This document shows positions 15,904-23,279 of a DNA stretch of 40,746 nt, one piece after another (the stretch's first letter is position 1; every line of letters begins with the position of its first letter). The notes under the pieces are model-generated. The model was not told where the DNA came from and ran no database searches. It saw only the letters and a list, made by a program, of their open reading frames with translations. The stretch comes from Lachnospiraceae bacterium (GTDB lineage: Bacteria; Bacillota; Clostridia; Lachnospirales; Lachnospiraceae): contig JAFTEC010000018.1 in NCBI GenBank assembly GCA_017453865.1, forward strand, positions 1-40,746, in the 5' to 3' direction. The position numbers and the translations under genes are program-made.

Positions 15904-15919
15904 AGCGAAGAAAAGAATC
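15904..15919. repeat. Dispersed intergenic repeat, copy 2
   Basis: AGCGAAGAAAAGAATC matches 10331-10346 at 15 of 16 bases. Its AGCGAAG can also pair with CTTCGCT at 15941-15947, forming a loose stem just upstream of mutS. Confidence 0.4.
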
Positions 15920-15975
15920 CTTCCTGAGCCGGGTAAGATCCTTCGCTGCCCCGAAGATTGAGATAAGGATACACT

Positions 15976-18657
15976 TTGGATTTCACTGAAATAAAAAAGG
16001 ACAAAAACCTCTCCCCCATGATGGCGCACTATATTTCCATGCGGGAGAAATACGTGGACTGCATTTTATTCTACCGTCTCGGTGATTTTTACGAGATGTT
16101 TTTTGATGATGCGGAGACGGTCTCTAAGGAGCTGGATCTCGCCCTTACCGGAAAGGCCTGCGGACTTCCTGAAAAGGCTCCGATGTGCGGTGTTCCCTTT
16201 CATTCGGTTGACACCTATCTTAACCAGCTTGTAAAGAACGGCTACAAGGTTGCTATCTGCGAGCAGCTTGAAAACCCGAAGGAAGCAAAGGGGATAGTAA
16301 AAAGGGATGTTATAAGGATAGTTACTCCCGGCACGAGCCTTGATGTACAGTCAATGGACGATAAGAATAACAGCTTCCTTATGTCGGTGGTCTACGCCGG
16401 AAGCCGCTTCGGCATATCCGCTGCAGACCTTACCACGGGAAGCTTCAAGCTTACGGAATGCGGGTCTTTTGCTGCCCTTATGGATGAGATCTATAAGATC
16501 AACCCTAAAGAGATAATCTGCAATAAGGAGCTTATGATGACGGGCTTTGATGCTCCAATGCTTCGATCAAAGCTCGGTATCATCGTAAACCAGCTCGAAA
16601 ACTGCTATTTTAACGAGGACAGGGTACGTTCGGAGCTGGAAGGGCATTTCAGGGTAAAGAGCCTTGATGGCCTCGGGCTTGCGGATCTCCCCATAGGCAT
16701 AATGGCTGCCGGAGCCGTCCTTATTTATCTAAAGGAAACGCAGAAAAGCGATCTCGGGAATTTCCTTTCGATACATCCCTATATAAATTCCGATTTTCTT
16801 TTGATCGATTCCTCATCCCGCAGAAATCTCGAGCTCACGGAAACCCTCCGGGACAAGCGCCGGAAGGGCAGTCTTATCTGGGTTCTTGACCACACGAAGA
16901 CCGCCATGGGAGGGAGGAAGCTTAAGACCTCGATAGAGGAGCCCCTTATTGATGTCAACCGTATAAACCTCCGTCTCGATGCGGTGGAAGAGCTTAATCA
17001 AGCTGTCATAGACAGGGATGAGCTGCGGGAATACCTGAGTCCGATCTATGATCTTGAAAGGCTTCTTTGCAAGATAACCTACGGCTCCGCGAATCCAAGG
17101 GATCTTATCATGCTTAAGGGCTCATTTAAGATGCTGCCTCCCGTAAAGAGGCTTACAGAGAATTTTTCATCCCTGTTATTAAAAGAGCTTTCGGAGAAGA
17201 TCGATACCCTTGATGATATCTACGAGCTCATAGAGAGCTCCATAGTTGACGACCCTCCGCTTGCCTTGAAGGATGGTGGCATCATCAAGGATAATTACGA
17301 TAAAAACGTGGATGAGCTCCGGCTTATCCATACGGACGGAAAAAAATGGCTAGCAGAGCTTGAGGAAAAGGAAAGGGAAAAGACCGGGATAAAAAACCTT
17401 AAGATCAAATACAGCAAGGTCTTCGGCTATGCGATCGAGATCACAAATTCCTATCTCGATAAGGTTCCCGGACATTATATCAGGAAGCAGACCCTGACCG
17501 GCGGTGAGCGTTTTATAACCGATGAGCTTAAGGAAATGGAGGATAAGATCTTAAACTCCGCTGACCGCCTTACGGAGCTTGAATACACTATCTTTGACGG
17601 CATAAGGAGGAAGGTGGCGAAAAGTATTTCAAGGATACTTAAGGATGCGGATATAATAGCATCCCTTGATGTGCTGCAATCCCTGTCCTATGCTGCCGAA
17701 CACTATAATTACTGCAGGCCGAGGATAAACGAAAAGGGCTATATCCATGTCAAGGAGGGTCGTCATCCGGTGGTTGAGAGGATGATGGATTCCGATTCCT
17801 TCATCCCTAATGACATAAACTTAGACAACAATAAAAATATGATATCCATCATCACGGGTCCCAATATGGCAGGGAAATCCACCTATATGCGGGAATGTGC
17901 CCTTATTACACTTATGGCACATATAGGGAGCTTTGTTCCCGCAAAGGATGCGGATATCTCGATAGTTGACAGGATCTTTACAAGGGTCGGGGCAAGCGAC
18001 GACCTGTCAAGCGGCCAGTCCACCTTTATGGTGGAAATGAATGAGGTTGCGAATATCCTCCGGAATGCCACGGATAAGTCCCTTCTTATCCTTGACGAGA
18101 TAGGCAGGGGTACCTCCACCTATGACGGGCTTTCCATTGCCTGGGCGGTGATAGAGCATATTGCGGATAAGAATAAGCTTGGTGCCAAAACCCTTTTTGC
18201 AACTCATTATCACGAGCTTACGGAGCTTGAGGGAAAGATCCCGGGCTTAAATAACTACTGCGTTGCGGTTAAGGAAAACGGCAGGGATGTGGTATTTTTA
18301 AGAAAGATAATACGAGGCGGCGCCGACAGATCCTATGGTATCCATGTTGCGCGGCTTGCGGGAGTTCCGGACTCTGTAACGGAGAGAGCGGAGGAGATAG
18401 CAGCAAGCCTTGCGGACAATGATATTACCTATAATCTTGGCAGCATTGCGGATGAAAGCCAGGCAAATATCATCGGGAGCGGCAGGGGAGTAAAGCGTTA
18501 TGATGAGGTTGACTTAAACCAGATGTCCCTATTTGACACCCTTAGCGACAATGACATATTAAAGCAGCTTTCCGAACTGGATCTTAGCCACATGACGCCA
18601 ATGGACGCCCTGAACCACCTCTATAAGCTCCAGAACGACATTAAAAATCGTTGGTGA
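15976..18657 (+). CDS. mutS: DNA mismatch repair protein MutS
   Basis: The 893-residue protein recognises mismatches and, with ATP, recruits MutL. The N-terminal mismatch-binding domain has LFYRLGDFYEMFFDDA (the Phe-x-Glu motif is FYEMF). The ATPase domain has Walker A TGPNMAGKSTYM (about 626-637) and Walker B LLILDEIGRGTSTYDG (about 700-715). A clamp-binding motif, QMSLF, lies near the C-terminus. The start is TTG at 15976, five bases after AAGGAT; no ATG lies between it and the conserved SPMMAHY segment. mutL and miaA follow on the same strand, but a 181-nt inverted repeat intervenes before mutL. Confidence 0.97.
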   Translation: MDFTEIKKDKNLSPMMAHYISMREKYVDCILFYRLGDFYEMFFDDAETVSKELDLALTGKACGLPEKAPMCGVPFHSVDTYLNQLVKNGYKVAICEQLENPKEAKGIVKRDVIRIVTPGTSLDVQSMDDKNNSFLMSVVYAGSRFGISAADLTTGSFKLTECGSFAALMDEIYKINPKEIICNKELMMTGFDAPMLRSKLGIIVNQLENCYFNEDRVRSELEGHFRVKSLDGLGLADLPIGIMAAGAVLIYLKETQKSDLGNFLSIHPYINSDFLLIDSSSRRNLELTETLRDKRRKGSLIWVLDHTKTAMGGRKLKTSIEEPLIDVNRINLRLDAVEELNQAVIDRDELREYLSPIYDLERLLCKITYGSANPRDLIMLKGSFKMLPPVKRLTENFSSLLLKELSEKIDTLDDIYELIESSIVDDPPLALKDGGIIKDNYDKNVDELRLIHTDGKKWLAELEEKEREKTGIKNLKIKYSKVFGYAIEITNSYLDKVPGHYIRKQTLTGGERFITDELKEMEDKILNSADRLTELEYTIFDGIRRKVAKSISRILKDADIIASLDVLQSLSYAAEHYNYCRPRINEKGYIHVKEGRHPVVERMMDSDSFIPNDINLDNNKNMISIITGPNMAGKSTYMRECALITLMAHIGSFVPAKDADISIVDRIFTRVGASDDLSSGQSTFMVEMNEVANILRNATDKSLLILDEIGRGTSTYDGLSIAWAVIEHIADKNKLGAKTLFATHYHELTELEGKIPGLNNYCVAVKENGRDVVFLRKIIRGGADRSYGIHVARLAGVPDSVTERAEEIAASLADNDITYNLGSIADESQANIIGSGRGVKRYDEVDLNQMSLFDTLSDNDILKQLSELDLSHMTPMDALNHLYKLQNDIKNRW

Positions 18658-18667
18658 AACGTCCACC

Positions 18668-18848
18668 ACGGATCCGGCTGACGCTATGTGAGAGCCGGAT
18701 TACGCTCACTGCCTTTGTTTTGTTCCGAAACATTCGGACGGCGCTCCTGCTCAAAAAAAGCGCTTTCGCATCGCGCCGCCGCGTTTCGGCACAAAACTGC
18801 AGTCGTTCGCTATCAATCCGGCCCTCACATAGCGTCAGCCGGATCCGT
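18668..18848. repeat. 181-nt imperfect long inverted repeat between mutS and mutL
   Basis: The outer 34 bases of each arm (18668-18701 and 18815-18848) pair with a single mismatch, including 25 uninterrupted pairs at the ends. Inside, the arms continue to match in blocks (CTGC, GTTTTGT, CCGAAAC, CGG, CGGCGC) down to a 28-nt loop at 18745-18772. It begins 11 bases after the mutS stop and ends 41 bases before the mutL ATG. No target-site duplication is obvious. It may be a MITE-like insertion or a structured RNA; several apparent open frames here are produced by the palindrome. Confidence 0.8.
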
Positions 18849-18889
18849 ACAGGGTTTCCCAAAGCTATTTGTTATTCTACGAGGTAAAC

Positions 18890-20791
18890 ATGATACAGGT
18901 ACTTGACAGTAAAACAATAGATAAGATCGCTGCGGGAGAGGTGATTGAGAGACCAGCCTCCATAGTGAAGGAGCTTCTTGAAAATGCTGTGGATGCAGGC
19001 GCCACAAGGATCTCCGTTGATATAAAAAACGGTGGGATCGACGAGATCAGGGTCAGCGACAACGGCTCCGGTATAGAAAGAAAGGAGGTCCGTACCGCTT
19101 TTCTGCCCCATGCCACCAGCAAATTAAGGAGTATTGAGGATCTTTTTATTCTTAAAAGCTTGGGCTTCAGGGGGGAAGCGCTCCCGAGCATAGCCTCCGT
19201 TTCAAGGGTTAAGCTTTTTACCAAGACCGAAGGTGACAATGTGGGGATAAAATACGTGATCGAGGGCGGCACGGAGCTGTCCTTTGAAGAAGCCGGCGTT
19301 CCGGACGGCAGCACCTTTATCGTAAACGATTTATTTTTCAATACCCCTGCAAGGCGGAAATTCCTGAAAAGCGCTAATACCGAGGCCGGACACATAAGCA
19401 CTCTTGTGGAAGAGACAGCGCTTTCAAACCCGGATATTTCAATTAAATACAGTATCAGCGGATCAAACAGGCTCTATACAAGCGGAAACGGAGACCTGAA
19501 GGAGGTCATATACCGTATTTTCGGGCGGGAGATAAGTGAATCCCTTCTCCCCCTTAAGGCATCCTCCGGAGATATGATACTTACAGGTTTTATTTCAAAG
19601 CCGATCATTGCCCGCAGCAGCAGGGCAATGGAAAACTATTTCGTAAATAGCCGTTATGTAAAGGATAACATCATTTCAAAGGCAATAGAGGACGGTTATG
19701 CGGGCTTCCTTATGCAGCATAAATTCCCGTTTACGGTCCTTATGCTTCAGCTCCCCTCTGAAAACGTGGATATCAACGTTCATCCGAGAAAAATGGAGAT
19801 AAAGCTTTCAGACGGATCCGCAGTATATGAGTTCATAAGAAAGGCTGTCAGGGACACTCTTTCAAACCGCGAATTCATAAACGATTTTGACTTTGAAAAA
19901 GAGAAAAGCCCTAAGGAGAGGGATACCGAAGCTCCGGCAAAAGCCCCGGAGCCCTTTGAAGCAGTGAATGCGGTCACATACACAGAAAACAGTGAGAAGC
20001 CGCTTTCCTTATTTAAGGAGGAGACCGTTTATGATGCGGGAACAAGCGCTCAGATAATTCCAAAGAAGAGGGAGGACGAGCGTCCTTCCCCTGTTTCCCC
20101 GGATACGATCGATGGGACAGAGGCGGCACCGCTTGAAAAGCCCTTTTTTGATGACGGAGTAAAGGGTTCGCAGCTCGATCTTTTCGAGGAAAAGATCCTT
20201 TCCCGCGATGCTTCAAAGGAATTTAAGATCGTGGGACAGATCTTTGAAACCTACTGGATAATAGAGTTTAGGGACGAAATGCTTTTGATAGACCAGCATG
20301 CGGCCCATGAAAAGGTAAATTACGAGAGCTTCCTTAAGCAGTTCAGGGTGAGATCCGTCATAACCCAGAACCTTAATCCTCCGATCGTAATGACCTTAAG
20401 CGGTGAGCAGAGGTCGGTACTTAATAGGTTTTTACCGAGATTCACCGAGATGGGCTTTGAGATAGAGCCCTTCGGCGGAAATGATTTTGCGATAAGGACT
20501 GTGCCCTATAATCTCTATGGCTTAAATGACAGCGAGGTTATGACTGCATTGCTTGACGAGCTTTCAGCAGGGATAAGGGATGAGGATATCAGCATTATCC
20601 ACGATAAGATAGCCTCCATGTCCTGTAAGGCAGCCATTAAGGGGAATACAGCAATAAGCTTAAATGAGGCTGAGGCACTGATAGAACAGCTCCTTTCCTG
20701 TAAGGATCCCTATAACTGCCCCCATGGCAGGCCAACGATCATCAAGATGTCAAAGAAGGAGCTTGAAAAGAAGTTTAAGCGGGTATTATGA
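18890..20791 (+). CDS. mutL: DNA mismatch repair protein MutL
   Basis: The 633-residue protein couples MutS to strand removal. The GHKL ATPase N-terminus has IDKIAAGEVIERPAS, DNGSGI, HATSK and GFRGEAL. The linker (about 340-450) is acidic and contains the clamp-binding motif QLDLF. The C-terminal domain has the endonuclease motif DQHAAHEKVNYE (about 468) and CPHGRP, so it should be a nicking MutL, as expected where MutH is absent. The ATG at 18890 follows GAGGT at 18881-18885; an in-frame TTG at 18869 lacks support. Its TGA overlaps the miaA ATG (ATGA). Confidence 0.97.
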   Translation: MIQVLDSKTIDKIAAGEVIERPASIVKELLENAVDAGATRISVDIKNGGIDEIRVSDNGSGIERKEVRTAFLPHATSKLRSIEDLFILKSLGFRGEALPSIASVSRVKLFTKTEGDNVGIKYVIEGGTELSFEEAGVPDGSTFIVNDLFFNTPARRKFLKSANTEAGHISTLVEETALSNPDISIKYSISGSNRLYTSGNGDLKEVIYRIFGREISESLLPLKASSGDMILTGFISKPIIARSSRAMENYFVNSRYVKDNIISKAIEDGYAGFLMQHKFPFTVLMLQLPSENVDINVHPRKMEIKLSDGSAVYEFIRKAVRDTLSNREFINDFDFEKEKSPKERDTEAPAKAPEPFEAVNAVTYTENSEKPLSLFKEETVYDAGTSAQIIPKKREDERPSPVSPDTIDGTEAAPLEKPFFDDGVKGSQLDLFEEKILSRDASKEFKIVGQIFETYWIIEFRDEMLLIDQHAAHEKVNYESFLKQFRVRSVITQNLNPPIVMTLSGEQRSVLNRFLPRFTEMGFEIEPFGGNDFAIRTVPYNLYGLNDSEVMTALLDELSAGIRDEDISIIHDKIASMSCKAAIKGNTAISLNEAEALIEQLLSCKDPYNCPHGRPTIIKMSKKELEKKFKRVL

Positions 20792-21714
20792 TGAAGGACA
20801 GGCGTCTTACGGTCCTCGCTGGACCGACAGCCGTGGGAAAGACCGAGCTTTCCATTAAGCTTGCGAAAAGGCTTAACGCTGAGATAATCTCCGCGGATTC
20901 TATACAGGTTTATAAGCATATGGATATCGGCTCTGCAAAGATAAGCGTATCCGAAATACAGGGAGTTCCCCATCACCTTATCGACTGTCTGGAGCCTACG
21001 GAAGGCTTTGACGTAGCGCTTTTTGTCTCCCTTGCAAAGGCCGCCATAGGGGATATCCGCTCACGGGGAAGGCTTCCGTTAATAGTTGGCGGAACCGGCT
21101 TTTATCTTCATGCCCTGATCTATGATAATGATTTTTCCGACGGTGCTTCTGACCCTAAATACAGGGCAAAGCTTGAAAGGGAGGCTCTTGACCCCGCTAA
21201 TAACCTCTACGAAAGACTCCGTCTTATCGATCCCGCTTCCTGCGACGCGATCCCTCCGGGCAATATGAAGAGAGTTATCAGGGCTCTGGAATACCACCAT
21301 GTGACAGGGGAGCGTATCTCCGAGCACAATAAAAAAGAGCGGGAAAAGAAATCTCCCTATGATCTAAGGTTTTTTGTCCTGACCCTCCCCCGTGACATAC
21401 TCTATGAACGTATAAACAGAAGAGTTGATATCATGGTGGAAAAGGGACTTTTTGAGGAAACGAAGAAGCTTATCGATCTGGGTGTAAAACCCGAAATGAC
21501 ATCTATGCAGGGCCTTGGCTACAAACAGGCCTATCTCTATCTCACGGGCGCCTGCACAAGAGATGAAGCAATCGACGCAATAAAGAAGGAGACCCGCCAC
21601 TTCGCAAAGCGGCAGCTTACATGGTTTCGAAAGGAAAAGGAAGCCGTTTTTATCGACAAGAGCTGCTTTTCCTCGGATGATGAAATCATAGATTATATTC
21701 TTTCTGATTGCTGA
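20788..21714 (+). CDS. miaA: tRNA dimethylallyltransferase
   Basis: The 308-residue protein adds a dimethylallyl group to A37 of tRNAs that read codons starting with U. The P-loop is AGPTAVGKTELS (residues 11-22), followed by the family motifs ISADSIQVYKHMDIGSAK, VPHHLID, LIVGGTGFY and, near the C-terminus, RHFAKRQLTWFRK. The start overlaps the mutL stop by four bases, so translation is probably coupled. The position after mutSL is common in Clostridia. Confidence 0.96.
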   Translation: MMKDRRLTVLAGPTAVGKTELSIKLAKRLNAEIISADSIQVYKHMDIGSAKISVSEIQGVPHHLIDCLEPTEGFDVALFVSLAKAAIGDIRSRGRLPLIVGGTGFYLHALIYDNDFSDGASDPKYRAKLEREALDPANNLYERLRLIDPASCDAIPPGNMKRVIRALEYHHVTGERISEHNKKEREKKSPYDLRFFVLTLPRDILYERINRRVDIMVEKGLFEETKKLIDLGVKPEMTSMQGLGYKQAYLYLTGACTRDEAIDAIKKETRHFAKRQLTWFRKEKEAVFIDKSCFSSDDEIIDYILSDC

Positions 21715-21730
21715 CTGATAAAGTCTGCCG

Positions 21731-21772
21731 GGCAGGAAGTGTATCCGGTGCGCATCGGATACACTTCCTGCC
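21731..21772. repeat. Perfect 17-bp hairpin after miaA
   Basis: Positions 21731-21747 pair perfectly with 21756-21772 around an eight-base loop, GTGCGCAT. The sequence just after it is ATAAGCC, with only a short ATTTTTG further on, so termination by a T-run is not evident. It is probably the boundary structure of the mutSL-miaA operon. Confidence 0.7.
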
Positions 21773-21814
21773 ATAAGCCGCCATTTTTGAAATTAATAAA
21801 ACAAGGAGATTGAA

Positions 21815-23122
21815 ATGAGCACTAAAGAAATGTACAGATCCCTCGGTATCAGGGAAGAGATATATGAACTCGGGGAAAAGATCCTGCAGGAGCTTAAGCC
21901 GAGATTTGATAAAATAGACGAAACCGCCGAATATAACCAGCTAAAAATAATCGATGCATTCCATAGGGAAAGGGTGAGTGAAGCCTGCTTATACGGCACA
22001 AAGGGATATGGCTATAATGATCTGGGAAGAGATACATTGGAAAGGGTATATGCCGATGTATTTAAGACCGAGGACGCACTGGTTCGTCCGCAGATAACCT
22101 GCGGGACCCATGCCCTCTCTCTGGCACTTTTTTCAAATCTGCGGCCCGGAGACGAGCTTTTAAGTGCTGCCGGAAAGCCCTATGACACCCTGGAGGAGGT
22201 GATCGGTATAAGGGACAGCCGGGGGAGCTTAAAGGAATACGGAATAAGCTACGCCCAGGCCGACTTAAAGACTGACGGAAGCTTTGACTTTGAAGCGATA
22301 AGGGAAAAGATAAATGAGAGAACAAGACTTGTTACCATACAGCGTTCAAAGGGCTACCAGACCAGACGATCCTTCGGTGTTAAAGACATTGCGGAGGCAA
22401 TAAGCTTTATAAGATCAGTGAAGAAGGATGTGAGGATCATGGTAGATAACTGCTACGGGGAATTCGTGGAAAGAGAGGAGCCCTCGGAATACGGTGCCGA
22501 TATGGTGGTCGGCTCTCTAATAAAGAATCCCGGGGGAGGTCTCGCTCCGATTGGCGGCTATATCTGCGGCACAAAGGAATGTGTGGAGAATGCGGCATAC
22601 CGTTTAACATCTCCGGGACTCGGGAAGGAGGTCGGAGCATCCTTAGGTGTACTGCCGGAATTCTATCAGGGACTCTTTCTTTCCCCTGTCGTCACTGCGG
22701 CAGCCCTGAAGGGAGCAATATTTGCCGCAAATATTTATGAGAGGCTGGGCTATGACGTACTTCCAAACGGAAAGGAGGAGCGCCATGACATAATCCAGGC
22801 CGTGGCCTTTAATGATCCGAAGGCTCTTATTTCCTTCTGCAAGGCTATACAGGCCGCAGCCCCTGTTGACAGCTTCGTGACCCCGGAGCCCTGGGATATG
22901 CCGGGCTATGACAGTGAGGTCATTATGGCAGCCGGAAATTTTGTATCCGGCTCCTCAATAGAATTAAGTGCCGACGGACCGCTAAGACCGCCCTATTCGG
23001 TATATTTTCAGGGAGGTCTGACCTTCCCCCATGTGAAATATGCTATTTTAAATTCTGTTGAATATCTTATGAGGGACAAGGATACGGAAAAGCCCGAAGT
23101 GCTTACGGCATTTCCTTCTTAA
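21815..23122 (+). CDS. Methionine gamma-lyase-like PLP-dependent protein (COG4100)
   Basis: The 435-residue protein belongs to the fold-type I PLP enzyme group annotated as methionine gamma-lyase family or aluminum resistance protein. The PLP-binding lysine is expected in GSLIKNPGGG (Lys237), preceded by the VDNCYGEFVE aspartate segment and ITCGTHALSLALF. The substrate is uncertain; family membership suggests a sulphur amino acid. AGGAG lies eight bases before the ATG. It commonly follows miaA in Clostridia, though a strong hairpin separates them here. Confidence 0.88.
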   Translation: MSTKEMYRSLGIREEIYELGEKILQELKPRFDKIDETAEYNQLKIIDAFHRERVSEACLYGTKGYGYNDLGRDTLERVYADVFKTEDALVRPQITCGTHALSLALFSNLRPGDELLSAAGKPYDTLEEVIGIRDSRGSLKEYGISYAQADLKTDGSFDFEAIREKINERTRLVTIQRSKGYQTRRSFGVKDIAEAISFIRSVKKDVRIMVDNCYGEFVEREEPSEYGADMVVGSLIKNPGGGLAPIGGYICGTKECVENAAYRLTSPGLGKEVGASLGVLPEFYQGLFLSPVVTAAALKGAIFAANIYERLGYDVLPNGKEERHDIIQAVAFNDPKALISFCKAIQAAAPVDSFVTPEPWDMPGYDSEVIMAAGNFVSGSSIELSADGPLRPPYSVYFQGGLTFPHVKYAILNSVEYLMRDKDTEKPEVLTAFPS

Positions 23123-23150
23123 GGAAAAAGCTGCGTAACTATTCAGAACA

Positions 23151-23174
23151 GTCACTTGCGGAACCGCAAGTGAC
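23151..23174. repeat. Perfect hairpin after the PLP enzyme gene
   Basis: GTCACTTGCG (23151-23160) pairs with CGCAAGTGAC (23165-23174) around GAAC. No T-run follows. Confidence 0.65.
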
Positions 23175-23196
23175 GTGTGAAAACCTCGGCATTTTG

Positions 23197-23240
23197 GCAT
23201 TCGGTCTATCGTGCGAAGCGCGATTTAATTGACCGAATGC
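23197..23240. repeat. Structured intergenic element, copy C
   Basis: The outer stem GCATTCGGTC / GACCGAATGC (23197-23206 with 23231-23240) is perfect. It encloses ATCGTGC-GAA-GCGCGAT (23208-23224, one G-T pair) and then unpaired TTAATT. Compared with copy A, nearly every stem base differs while pairing is kept; GCGAAGC at the hairpin tip is shared. Confidence 0.6.
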
Positions 23241-23244
23241 GCTA

Positions 23245-23279
23245 TATCTGTTCAGAAGCCAGAGGGTTCTGAACAGATA
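23245..23279. repeat. 13-bp hairpin overlapping the end of the SGNH-GH5 gene
   Basis: TATCTGTTCAGAA (23245-23257) pairs exactly with 23267-23279 around a nine-base loop. It includes the stop codon of the minus-strand gene. On the minus strand the T-run lies before, not after, the stem, so it is not a standard terminator, though it may mark the 3' end of the operon. Confidence 0.6.

Noticed and set aside
18641-18887. Overlapping frames on both strands between mutS and mutL
   Set aside because: They encode near-identical ends on both strands because of the long inverted repeat; not proteins.
23245-23279. Rho-independent terminator of the exopolysaccharide operon
   Set aside because: The stem is strong, but no T-run follows it on the minus strand; kept only as a hairpin.
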